64,000 nucleotides of DNA from Epiperipatus broadwayi (Eukaryota > Onychophora > Udeonychophora > Euonychophora > Peripatidae), in assembly GCA_028023455.1 (NCBI GenBank), contig JAQFVV010006255.1, positions 312,001 through 376,000 of the forward strand. The letters run 5' to 3'. A model generated the notes under the pieces. It had not been told where the DNA came from. It ran no database searches and saw nothing but the letters and a program-made list of their open reading frames with translations. The position numbers and the translations under genes were made by a program. Shown here one piece after another: positions 47,176 through 58,075 of this stretch. The stretch's first letter is position 1. The number at the start of each line of letters is the position of its first letter.

Positions 47176-48649
47176 TTTTGTTCTATAGTTTTATGATTTA
47201 CGCATATTTATTTTAGCAAATAATGACTACTTTTCTCATTTTTTCCAGCATTTATTTAATAATAAAGAACAAAAAGAAATAACAATTTTGCAACTGTTAT
47301 AAATATTCAGATGAAATATTTACAAAAACAATACATTGATTATCAAAGTTGAATATAAAACTAATTTAAAAAATAAACAATATATAATATTTCAAAGTAC
47401 GGGGAGGGGTTAGAATCTGTAATACATATGAAGCACTAATAAAATAAATTTTAGTCCATAGATCTGAAACTTAAAAAATGACTGAAGGATTAAAGGGGGG
47501 GGGAGGGGATATTGCGAATAAAATTATTAAAGAAACAAAATTACAAATGAAGAAATTAAATAATAAATATAAAAAAGAGTAATAGATGATATAGAAATAA
47601 TATAAACTACTAAGTATGATCTTGTTAAAAGAACAAATGATAAAATAGTTAACAAAAATATATAGATGCCAACATTTTTTTAAAAAAGGTTATAAAGTCA
47701 AAAAACCAGCTGTTTTAATGGAATGATGAAAAAAAAAAGAAATATAATCATTAAAATCTTTGAAATTTTTTTTAATCATATGCAATATTTTATGCAGTTA
47801 TATATTTTTGCTTTTATTTTGTTATAATATCTTCATATCAATATTTTCCAACACTTATTGGCATTATTTTAATGTAATGAATAATTTTATATATATATCC
47901 ATGTGTATCATCATCTATCACAGCAGATTTTGAAAATATTTAACTTTTATATTATTGTTATAATTATTATTCATTGGTCTTTTTCTCTTAAGTTGGAATG
48001 ACCTCATTCGTTTGCAAATGGCTAATACTACTGATATAAAATTACTTCATTTATATTCTTTTAATATTTTTACAGAATTTTTGAGCATATTTTTAATTTT
48101 ATATATTATTCCTTTTTCATAAGTTCAATTTTAATTAAATTAAAATGTCATTTACCACATGATTTCATTATTTTAACTATACATAAATATACAATACTAT
48201 TTTAATAGCAAGCATACACGTTAAAATGGTCTTTTAATAAATAGTCCATTATAAGCCAAAGGCTTCTCTACTCGCCAGACTTATCAATTACAGAATTATG
48301 AGGATTTAAGCAGCTTTTCAAACTTCTTTTATCCTCCAGATATAAACAGCTAGATATTCATTTGCTGATCAAAGTTGGACGATTATCTGGATTGACTATA
48401 AGCTACTTACTGAAAAAAAAAGTCCCAAGCTACATCAAAAGATTTAATTTGTTCTGGATTTAAACCCCAAGTTAGGCATGATAGCTGTCATTCACTATCT
48501 CTCCACTGTGTGACAATTTTTTTTATCTCTGGCAATATTTATTTAAAACAAATAAATAATTTAGAATTTAAATTATAACATTATCTATTAATATTTTTTT
48601 GATTTATTAATACATTTTGGAATTATAAAATTCCGTTGCATGTCTGTGT
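47176..48649. other. A+T-rich DNA with a G-rich run
   Basis: A purine run GGGGGGGGGAGGGG lies at about 47495-47508. At 48245-48520 a more complex patch contains TTTAAACCCCAAGTTAGGC, whose complement is loosely B-box-like. I could not classify it. Confidence 0.5.
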
Positions 48650-48830
48650 TATATAATATATATGTGGGAGATGATGATCTGGGCCAATTGATGAGTGCTG
48701 TTTCAGCATGAAATATGTATATTGGAGATCATTTAGCTTTTTCATATGTGTGTGATCATGTGGATCAGTTGTATGAGATAGATTGGATAGCTGAAAATAG
48801 TTTGAAAGTCTGGGTTTAAAACCCCTATAC
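48650..48830 (+). repeat. HHR-B repeat, rightward copy
   Basis: Plus-strand HHR-B from GTGGGAGATGATGATCTGG through the hammerhead to a B-box-like GGGTTTAAAACCCC end, followed by (AT)n. The minus-strand 76-codon open frame over it is a shadow. Confidence 0.75.
48684..48725 (+). ncRNA. Hammerhead motif (HHR-B), one core change
   Basis: CCAA (48684-48687), UUGAUGA (48688-48694; first core base C is U), stem II GUGCUG/CAGCAU with a 3-nt loop, GAAA (48710-48713), short stem III, AUA with predicted site after 48721, UUGG. The C3 change probably abolishes cleavage, but the fold is otherwise complete. Confidence 0.6.
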
Positions 48831-48861
48831 TTATATATATATATATGAAACAAAATTCTAA

Positions 48862-49420
48862 ATCAGAGTTTAAATATGTTTATTGAATAATTATCATCAA
48901 ATATACTTTTGATGCTCTCACATCATACCCCATCATATTCATGGTTATTCTGCTGGAAGAAAACTATTTTTTTTTTGCTGATTCAAATACTAATTTTGTT
49001 CTTTGGTTCATTGTGTATTCATTTTCTCCAATGACCAACACTTCCATTTCTTTCTTTGCATATTATTTTAAGACAATGTGTATCAAATCTAGAGCAATGT
49101 TTCTTTTCATGGCTGTAAAAGATTGATGAATCAGTGGCATCAGATTTTGTTTGTGACTTTCTATGCATCAGAAAATGATGCATCATTCTTGTTTTAAGGT
49201 CTGCCTTTATCTCACTAATATATATATATATGAATAGTTCTTTTGGTTGCTCTGTACAACATAAACCGTGTTCGATTGATCCATTATTTGTATTTTTTGT
49301 ATTATTAATATGTTTATTTAAATTAATGGTCATTCTAAATCCCACATTAAGTCTGTCTGAGAAGATCTGTTCTATTTTATTACCCATGTGTGGTAAGTAT
49401 AGTAGGGCAATTTAGTTTTT
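48862..49420 (-). pseudogene. Penelope-like element, linker and GIY-YIG-like C-terminus
   Basis: Minus strand, starting about 49415: YLPHMGNKIEQIF resembles the LPY...I segment after the RT in Penelope-like elements. Next comes a Cys-containing stretch and ELFI followed by SEIKADLKTRMMHHF, which resembles the ELYIGETxxxLKTRMxEHF signature of their GIY-YIG endonuclease. Then FDTHCLKIICKERN fits the C-terminal strand. The open frame (49019-49387) is uninterrupted, with an (AT)n expansion encoding IYIYI inside the motif. It continues as a broken 3' tail to 48862 with AATAAA-type signals. Weak by itself but ordered correctly. Confidence 0.5.
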
Positions 49421-49499
49421 ATTACTTCTAAGATCAAGAGTTTTGTTTGTTATTTTTGTCTTGAATTGTCATATATATATATGAAAAACAAAAACACAA

Positions 49500-49785
49500 G
49501 TTAAAACTTGCTAACGCTTGTATTTATGACAATAGATGGCATTCTACCAAAAACACTGTCAAGCGTAAGTCAGAGCAAGCATTCACTATCTCTAACTTTA
49601 GTTCCACCTTCAGATCATGATTTCAAGCTATGTGTAAAGAGAGAGATCATAGCAAAAGCAAAATCAAAGAGACACAGTTCATTACAAAAGTGGTTTTTTC
49701 AGCAGAATAACCATAAATATGACACAAAAGTGTCAAAAGTATATTTTGGTAATAACCATTCAATAAACATATTTAGAGTCTTATT
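49500..49785 (+). repeat. Inverted 3' copy of the Penelope-like fragment
   Basis: 49699-49785 is an inverted copy of 48862-48958 (CAGCAGAATAACCAT, TCAAAAGTATATTT, TTCAATAAACATATTTA). It encodes FFQQNNHKYD, matching FFQQNNHEYD on the other strand. The preceding frame (49508-49698) has no recognised signature. Together they make a leftward-then-rightward pair with 3' ends outward. Confidence 0.55.
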
Positions 49786-49910
49786 TAGTGTGTCTTTTTA
49801 TATTGGTATAATAATTATGGTAGAGTATCAAGTTATAAATATATATATTAATAATATTACAAATCGATGTCTGTATTGCTTCAAAATAATATACGTAAAT
49901 TTCTAAATAA

Positions 49911-50179
49911 ATATTAGAAAATACAGTATTTAAAAGTTTTTAAAAATATATCTATATCCATCACTTAGAAGCACTTTCAACTATCTTTGTAGTTTTTGTC
50001 AACTAATACATTAAAATGTCAGCTTTTCCATAATTCCATGATGGGAAAGTTGACTTATGGGAAAGCTGACATTTTAAAGTATTAGTTGACAAAAACTACA
50101 CAGATAGTTGAAAGAGCTTCTAAATGACGATTATAAATATATTTTTATAAACTTTTAAATATTGTATTTTCTAATATTT
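49911..50179. mobile_element. Foldback MITE, family D, arms of about 118 bp
   Basis: Left arm 49911-50028 and right arm 50060-50179 are inverted: TATTAGAAAATACAGTAT versus ATATTGTATTTTCTAATA, and AAAATGTCAGCTTT versus AAAGCTGACATTTT. The left flank (49865-49910, CTGTATTGCTTC) also matches the solo copy at 62413-62551, so the element is longer than the arms alone. Confidence 0.8.
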
Positions 50180-50220
50180 ACTTATAAATTTATATATAAA
50201 TATAATAGTAATTAAATGTT

Positions 50221-50455
50221 GGACTATTTCCATTATCTAATATTAAATACTAAATATCTTTAGAAAAATTCAAACTTTGTTTAAACTTTCCAAATACATT
50301 CAACTGATGATAATACCATACAGATTAATATAATACAATGTTTTGAGTGATATTATTCTTCTCAATTTTTCAGGAGTTTCTGGCCTGACTAGTGACAATA
50401 CTAGCATAAAATCCCAATCTTGACCATTAGATTCATGGATAGTGAGCATTATGAA
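50221..50455 (-). repeat. tRNA-derived SINE, diverged copy
   Basis: Minus-strand copy: tail block CCATTATCTAATATTAAAT at 50230-50248, CAACTGATG and the body GGCCTGACTAGTGACA. The tRNA-like head is mostly decayed. Confidence 0.6.
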
Positions 50456-50949
50456 AATGATTTGTCTTTTTCACATATATTTTATCATATGTTGTGATGT
50501 GTGATGGAATATAAGTTTAAAATATATTTAAATATATATTATATGAAGTTATGTTTAAGTATTCCTATAAATAAAGTGTATATAAAATTAAATTTTAACA
50601 TGTGCTATAAGAATTACTTTAAAATGCATATTTCTAATATATCTATAGTATAAAAGGTTAATCTATTTTTTGTGCTGATAGATGGTTGTGATAGGAAAAC
50701 AAAAAACTTGCAAATATATTGTGTTTGCCAGTGTATAGAACACACTTTTTGTCCCTCAAATTTACCTGAAGGAAGGGATGTGTCTTTTGCACCTGTAATC
50801 ATATTATGAGTTAAAACTTCAGTCAGTCTAAAACTTTTGGTTTATATTTATATACAAATATAAGTATTCTATGCATTTTGTCCTTTTGCAAAACTGGTTT
50901 TAATAAATCATTTTCATAATTTTTCCAGTTCTGTAAAGATAATAAGTTG

Positions 50950-51538
50950 CTCAAGAAAAAACTGCCTAAAATGTGCTTGTGCACATTGGATGGATGAAGG
51001 AGGACTAAAGTTGTGGATAGACAAATGTGTGGTCAAAATGCCCTAGTGGACTGTTAAAGGTATCTGCCTTGCTATTATGGGATTAGTTTTAAAGTAACAC
51101 AATAGAAGCTACAAAAAATAAAATGAACCAACTGAAAAGTCAATTAGTTTTAATTCTAGGTAGTGTAACAAGTCAGCTTTAATCTTTAGATGCCTGTATT
51201 AATAAACTATTTAAAGGATTCATGAAAGAGAAATGGAATAGTCAGATGAAATCTACAGATTTTGAAGTGACATCATCAGGAAGATGAAAGAAACATAGCA
51301 TTTCACAGATTTGTGAATGGCTCAAAACTTCATGGGATGGTATGAAACATGAAATAGATGTAAAGTCATTTAAAAAATGTGGAATTATTAATTCACTTGA
51401 TGATTACAGAGGATAATTTGTTATAAGAAGATTCAGTTTCTAAAGAAGCTTCAAGTGATTCTTCATTTAGCTCTGGAGATGAATTTCTGGATTTTGAAGA
51501 TGAAGATCAAAGGATACCTAACTACAGTATTTCCTAGT
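50950..51538 (+). pseudogene. pogo/Tigger-like transposase, C-terminal half
   Basis: Near 50990-51050 one frame reads WMDEGGLKLWIDKCV, the WMxxxGMxxW..W segment of the DDE_1 domain. From 51121: a VLIPG-like VLILGSVTSQL, then LDACINKLFKGFMKEKWN, matching the SxLQPLDVxxNKPFKxxxRxxW motif. ISQICEWLKTSWDGM and KSFKKCGIINSLD follow, the conserved end of the domain. It closes with an acidic serine-rich tail (to 51538). Stops at about 51180, 51285 and 51415 and an earlier shift show it is dead. The first two catalytic Asp regions are not preserved. Confidence 0.75.
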
Positions 51539-52074
51539 TACATTTTTGTAAACATAAATAACTATAAAATTAGAATAAAAAATGTAGAAAATTATTTTTA
51601 TAAAAAAAATGTATAAAGAATAATGCTTTTTATATGCCACTGCAACTTATATACTGGTAAATAGGTATAAAAGTCCTGTGTGTATGGGGAAAAAATGTCA
51701 TTCACAAATTTGTTAAATTGTCTAATAACATATTTTAAAAAAACATTAAATTTGCTTTAAAATAAATGAAAAATATATAGATTTAATTATTTAATTAAAG
51801 TATGATTAGTAATATTTTTTAAAATTATAGTCATCTTTTTAAAAAAATAATTTTTCATTACATTTTTTAAAATTTTTTACTCTGATTCAACCCATTCCTT
51901 TAGATATTAAAAATTAAACCTTCTTAAATTATAGTTTCAATCTCAAGCTTTTAATAAACTTCTAAACAATTAACTGTTTGTTTATTAACTAAGCTATAAA
52001 AAATATAAAAGAGATTTGCTAATTATCAGAATCTCTTTTGACAAGATAACACATTATATCCAATAAATATATTT
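51539..52074. other. A+T-rich DNA between two DNA transposons
   Basis: Probably includes the 3' end of the pogo-like element; no TIR could be paired. Confidence 0.5.
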
Positions 52075-52976
52075 ATGAGGATGAATCATAAATTATCTGC
52101 TTTCCAGCTATAAAATTGATTTTAATCAACTTATACAGAAGAGAAATATTTTTCAATATAATCACTCTGATTTTCAATACACTGTATTTTTCTGACAACA
52201 GACTTTCATATTCCCTTATTTAAAATGTTTTGGGTTGTACTGTCAGTCATGAATACACCATTGTCTTCATCTCTTCATCATACATGAATCTTTATTCTCA
52301 TAGGATTTCCTCAGGAGACTATTCAGTAATAATCTAATAGGGGAAGATCATGACTATAGGGATATTGTTCCAACATCTCAAAACATAGTTTTTGGAGACT
52401 GTCATTAGTATGGGCAGCAGTGTGCAAATGTGCATTATCATGCAATAACACATCACCCTTGGATAGCAGTCCTTGGTATTTTGTCCAAATTTTGGACTTA
52501 TCTTGAGTGAATATCTTATTTTAATAAATACTGTTGATTGTTTAATTTTTCTGATAATATTATAATAACTGCCCATGAGAATGCCAAGAAAGTGTTGAAT
52601 GTGGTTGGACATCTGATTCCTTCTTCATGGGTGAGACTTGGGTGAACTTCATTGAACTTCTCTATCCATTTGTCCACATTTCTTTACAAAAAATACTATC
52701 TGCATACTATGCACAAAGTCTTTGATAAATGTTAGCATGAGATACATTCTCATATCACAAAACATGAATCATTGCATGCTGATCTTTTATGCAAATCACA
52801 AATGGACTTAACATTATTTCTTATATTAGTCATCTTTGAACTGCAGTAATATGTTCAAAACTGCACTGGAGTAACTGGAAAAACAAAAACCTCTTACTGG
52901 AAGTGCTAATAAGACTGTGGCAAACAGAAGTTTTAATTAAACCAGGGTGCTCATAATTTTTGACTCATCTTATAAT
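52075..52976 (-). pseudogene. mariner-like transposase (DD34D), antisense, internally deleted
   Basis: Minus strand: VLLHDNAHLHTAAH, then YSHDLPLLDYY. The Asp of HDNA (52437-52439) and the Asp of LDYY (52332-52334) are separated by exactly 34 residues, the mariner DD34D spacing. Further along come TTQNILNKGI and CIENQSDYIEKYF, the usual C-terminal helix. Terminal inverted repeats GATGAATCATAAATTATC (52080-52097) and, inverted, GATGAGTCAAAAATTATG (ending near 52970) bound about 900 bp, shorter than a full mariner, so the N-terminal DNA-binding part is mostly missing. Several stops. Inactive. Confidence 0.85.
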
Positions 52977-55900
52977 TTATCTAAATGTAACTTGGTATCT
53001 TTACTAGCAATATTAAATTTTTATATTATTTTAATTCAGCAGAAAATGACTTCTGAGTAATTTAATTTATGAACTGAATTTTTTTATTACTACAATCAGA
53101 AATTCTATTTATGCTACACAAAAATAATAGCAAACTACATATTTTGTGCAAACTCATAAAAAGTGATTTTATGTTTTTTTAAAAAATGGGGGGTCTCATC
53201 TTATATGTTTAGATATAAAAAGTATCACATAACTATTTAATAATTTGTTCTCAAACAGAATCAATTTATAAAGCAGATGAAGATCAAATTCTATTTTAAT
53301 GTCTCACCAATATTTAAATATTAATAGAAGACAATTTTTAATTAGGGATTTGTATATAATAAAGAACTACTCATGAACAACATTATGAATCAATTTCAAT
53401 AAGACATTGTTTCTTTTATTTTAATGATCTATTTATTGCAAAGAATATTTAATAAGTTATTAATATTTAATAAGTTATTAATCTCCACAGGGGCAATAAA
53501 AACTGAATTAGTCATATTGTATGAAAAAAGATATAAAATAACTATTCCAATGTTATTTTTTTACTAAGACTAAATTACTGTATTCCTAATTATATACCAA
53601 ATAATATTTTTAAATTAATTTATTATTACAAATACAATTTCTATTGCATAATATATATATATATTGGGTACTTATATATTAGTCTAGTGGTCAGATTTCA
53701 CATATGTATTAGCTAGCACTAGTCCGGCAATATTTATTTGGAATAATTTCGACCTTTACTGAAAATAATGCAAACATCTACTAACGCACATTTACGTTTT
53801 TTATGGGAAATTATCTTCCACCATCTAAACTTATAAAGATTTTTTATTTTAAAAAATGGCCATCCATAACTTTATTTCGTGGAAATGAAACAAACATACA
53901 TTTACATTATTTGCAAGAAATGATCTTCCAAAAAGTTAACCTTTAACAATCTAAATTTATTACAATTGGTAAACAAATAAAAAATAATAATATATATATA
54001 TCTGATCATGCAATTTTGTCCATTTACAAAATGTTGTTTCTTAGTATCACTGTTATGGACTAAACTTTTTTACTTTGAACCATGTTCCATTACCAATGGC
54101 TACTGTCTTTTGATAATCTTGAATGAAATACCGCCATTGTTTTGCTGAAAGAATAGTAGCAAAACCAATATTTTGCTTAATATTTTTCTTATTGGATTTA
54201 TAAAATTAATTCATTTCCTTTTTAGAAGATTATAGATGTATTTAATTCAGTCTTTATATATATATATTTGTTTATTCCGATGATTTCCATCATCATTAGA
54301 CTAATATATAAATACCATATATTGTAATGATAACTTTTGACTGGACTAAATATAATGGAACATTAGGTATACAAAAATAAAGAATATTTATATGTATATT
54401 TAATATACATTTGAATAAAAATGGTTGAATTCAAATATATTCAATAATATTAACCAAACATTGAGGATGATGATAATAATGATGACTTATAACCTAGCAT
54501 TGAAGCTTAAACTAAATGCAATTACTTCTAAAATTTTTTTTTTTTTTTAATTTCAATATGCTGCCTGATCATCATCATTTATAAACTATTACCATTATCT
54601 CAGCATGTCTCTCAATGTATTGTATGATTTCTTAGACTTGTGGATATTAATAGCATATTGGATGTTAATAGCATAATATTTGGAGTACGTTCAATGAGCA
54701 AACAGAAACTAAATTGATTAATGATAAAATTAAGTTAACAATTTATTAAGAATAGATATATAAAATTGTTGGTAATATATTTGCAACTATTATTAAATAT
54801 ACTTAAATATTAAAGATTATAAAAATAATGAATATTTGAGATATTTTAAACTTAAGAATTTTTAAAAAATTATACTGATAATATCTTATCTTATGTAAAG
54901 TTTGAAAAGATTGAAATCTTAGTTTTCTTCAAATATTTTTTTATTATATATGTATGAATAAGTCCTAATTAGTTCAACCAGAACAGTAGTTATTCTCCTG
55001 GGTATTGGTGATGTTAGATATAGTATACAGTAGATATTTGTAGGTCTTGTGGCCCAGTCCACTTCATTCTCATGTTATATTTAAGGCAAGTGGTGGGTGG
55101 TTTTAGAAAATTTTAGTATTAGTCTCTGGATTCAATTACATCAGTCTGTGTGTTTTAACTAGTGTGATAGTTATTGTTATATTGTAAATCGCTTTCTGTA
55201 ATTAATGCTATTCTTGTTAAGTTATATTTTAGTATTGAAAATACTTTTAAACATATACAAAGCATGGCAATCCAGAGCAGGTAAAACTGTTTTAACCAGT
55301 ATTTTCTCTTTTCTTCATGGGTTCATTGCAACAATTTTTCTTAAATTGAGGCTTAGAATAGATTAAACTAAATTATTGCTGTTGTTTGTTTCTGACCTAT
55401 ATTTCCCCCACTTGTGGTTTTTCACACCTATTGCTGTATGCTGAACTCAATGGATGTTTTCCAAACCACAACTCTATCAATTTCATCTAAAAACGTCTTA
55501 CTAGTTACATGAATAAATATTCATTTCTCAAAAAGTCATGGAAACAAATACTTTTATATTTTTTTTTATATTATCATTATATAACTAAATGATCAAAAGA
55601 AAAAAAAATATTTATTTATTTTTTTACATTAGCAACAGAAAGAAAATAATCATTACTGACTTTTAGTAACCCACAATTTTCAATAACATATTTAGATTTA
55701 CCATTCATGAGCATATTATTTATTTAAAACCCCAAATAAGAAAAGATCACAAAATACTTTATCGAATACACTTATAAACTATGCAATTCAAATTCTTGTA
55801 TGCTATTTTTTTTTCCTTGACATAGTACAACTTATCATTTTACTGTCTTTCACTTATTACAAAATATATGTCCTTTATAGAATATTTAATAGTATGATTA

Positions 55901-56119
55901 AAATGTATAAACTAATTTTTCCTTTCATTTTTAAACCAGTGTACTTAAATGACATGTATATTTTATCTAGTACAGGCACACATACATACATGGCAATTTT
56001 TACATTTATTTCTCAATTTATAAGTCTTTTATTAAACTTGTTTTTGATCATGCAGCTTTGTAATATAACTAATTCAAGCTGCCATTAGATTTATTGTTAC
56101 TATATATATATATATATAT
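52977..56119. other. A+T-rich DNA with no gene recognised
   Basis: At 53780-53960 two similar segments (ACATTTACGTTTTTTATGGG and ACATTTACATTATTTGCAAG, each followed by a TTATCTTCCA or TGATCTTCCA block) lie about 118 bp apart. (AT)n tracts at about 53650, 53990 and 54257. A more complex patch at 54985-55180 matches nothing I know. Confidence 0.55.
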
Positions 56120-56338
56120 CAATATTCACTAGAATAAAAACTACAAAATTTTAAAAAATGCCTGATTAAAATTCTTTGCTATAGCTAGCTTCGGTATATT
56201 CCACCATCTTAAGTAGCAATCCGTTATGCTACTTAAGATGGTGGAATATACCGAAGCTAGCTATAGCAAAGAATTTTAATCTTTAATTTTATACAGGCAT
56301 TTTTTAAAATTTTGTAGTTTTTATTCTAGTGAATATTG
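56120..56338. mobile_element. Almost perfect 99-bp-arm palindrome (foldback MITE)
   Basis: Left arm 56120-56218 and right arm 56227-56338. The inner 54 bp and the outer 45 bp of the arms match without any mismatch that I can see. They differ only by a 13-nt insertion in the right arm (56281-56293). The centre is 8 nt (ATCCGTTA). (TA)n lies immediately left. No ORF. Confidence 0.93.
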
Positions 56339-57097
56339 TTATTATACTTATATTATTTGATATTACATATATATATAATATTGATAATGAATTATGGAAA
56401 GTGGATGAAATAGTTTTATTAATTTTTATCTGGTGAAGATAAGTTATTACTTTATAATCTGTTTGACAAGAAAAATCTTATGTAGTTTTATAATAACAGC
56501 ATTTTTCAAATCTAAAAATAAAAATTAAGATATTTTCTTGTAAGAGATTTTCATTCATTTTAATTGATTGGTATTAGACATTGTCGAAACAGAATTTATA
56601 AGGAATGGGTACAAAATTTTTATAGCTAATGATATTTAAAATGTTTGATTAGAAATATAACTCATTTAAACTGCTGATATATTTTTATTTATTGATATAC
56701 ATAACAAACATACCAATCATTAAATTGGCTATTATGTATCATCAAATTATTTATCTATCAAGCAATGTTATAATCTTCAGTCAAATCTCACCAATAATTA
56801 TCAAGGATAATTATGTACAGATAGAAAATGGAAATCTGACTTTTCATTATTTACACAAGTTATAATTAAAACCATGATAAATAATAGGAAAAATTTATAA
56901 ATATGTCAACAAGTTAATGAAACTTCATTGTAATAAGTTAAAACATTTATAATGTAGAGTTAATATTTATTACTTTTATTATTTTGGAAATTGGATATTC
57001 TACTATATTTAACATTGAAAAATTTAGATTGTCACAGTGAATCTTATTTTTTTTAAAAATATTGTAGTGGCAATGAAAACACAAATAACACTATTAA
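56339..57097. other. A+T-rich DNA with no gene recognised
   Basis: Nothing identified. Confidence 0.6.
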
Positions 57098-57513
57098 AAA
57101 TATTTCTGTAGTGCAATTTTCACTACACCACTCTCACATAAGATAGAAATTGTTTTATATTTGATTTTATCACTTGTAGAAGGTTGTAATCATAAACATA
57201 TTCCCAAAGACATGTGAAAAGATTATAATCTATAGATATATATTTCATGCTAAACCAGCATTTATCAGGTGGTCCAGATCACAATCTTTCACACATACTT
57301 TTAGCATTGTTGATATGTGTAAGAGTGAGTGATTTTTGCCAACTGATGAGTACTGTTTTAGCATGAAATATACACTTTGAGGATCACACATGTTTTTACT
57401 TGTCTTTGGTAATATGTTTATGATTATACTCTTACCCAAGGTGTTAAAAGAAGATAGAAAGCAGTCTATGTTGTGTGAGAGTGGTGTATTGAAAATTGCA
57501 CTACAGAAATATT
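57098..57513. mobile_element. TIR element enclosing an inverted HHR-B pair
   Basis: Terminal repeats 57098-57145 and 57466-57513 are inverted over 48 bp with about three mismatches. A second inverted pair lies inside (around 57187-57223 and 57388-57428). The middle (57241-57385) consists of two HHR-B pieces in opposite orientation. No transposase frame. Confidence 0.75.
57241..57385. repeat. HHR-B inverted pair (leftward then rightward)
   Basis: Left piece on minus: ACCACCUGAUAA with stem II AUGCUG/UAGCAU and GAAA. Right piece on plus: CCAACUGAUGAGUACUG with GAAA at about 57365. The G8 base is changed on the left; stem III/U16.1 is changed on the right. Same divergent layout as the larger arrays. 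Confidence 0.65.
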
Positions 57514-57642
57514 ATTCATTAAGTTGATAATCTCAGTGGCAAATTCTCCATACAGTAGCACCAGAAAATCCAAACCTTTGTAATTAATAGATTCAGGAAG
57601 ATTTATGCATAAAATCCATATCTAGTGCCTAATCATCCAATA

Positions 57643-57685
57643 TCTCCAGACAAGTTTTTTAGCATGTGACTTTCATCAGTGAGAA
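57643..57685 (-). ncRNA. Hammerhead motif (HHR-A), GAAA lost
   Basis: Minus strand has CUGAUGA intact and a stem II of AGUCACAUGCU type, but GAAA is AAAA and the stem III palindrome is changed. GUC is retained. Probably inactive. Confidence 0.5.
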
Positions 57686-57872
57686 GCCTTGGATTTGAGA
57701 GCACTGTACCTAGATATTAGGATCTAATAAACTCTCTTGCATTCAACTTTTACTTATTTGGTTTTCATCTTGGAATCTAAGCTTTATAGTTAATCAAATA
57801 GATAAAATGTGTTTGCTGGAGGGTTGCATTAGATCCCCAAGATCTATTCACAATGCTCTAAAATCTAAGGTT

Positions 57873-57911
57873 CTTCACTGATGAAAGCCATAAGCTAGAA
57901 ACTAGTCTGGG
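57873..57911 (+). ncRNA. Hammerhead ribozyme motif (HHR-A), core intact
   Basis: CUGAUGA (57878-57884), stem II AGC/GCU fully paired over CAUAA, GAAAC (57898-57902), UAGUC with predicted cleavage after 57907, UGGG. All core bases present; stem I is weakened to UUCA/UGGG with G-U pairs. The A-A opposition at the base of stem II persists. Confidence 0.6.
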
Positions 57912-58075
57912 TATATTAAATGAGTAAGTACTAGATAGGGATTTCATGCACAAAACTTCCTGCATCAAATGATTTTAAAGGCTTGAATTTGGTGTCACTA
58001 CTGCATGAAGAGTTTTCTACTGCCATTAACAGTCTGTGTAAGCATATGAAATGATGATCATATAATGTTTTGATG

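Larger units (their letters stand above)
57540..58075. repeat. HHR-A inverted pair (leftward then rightward)
   Basis: Left part 57540-57745 is a minus-strand HHR-A copy (CCATACAGTAG, TGCATAAAATCC, GATCTAATAA). Right part about 57800-58075 is a plus-strand copy beginning with TGCTGGAGGGTTGCATTAGA. Each includes a hammerhead motif. Confidence 0.7.

Noticed and set aside
48623-48853. 76-codon minus-strand open frame
   Set aside because: Antisense shadow of an HHR-B repeat copy with its (AT)n tail.
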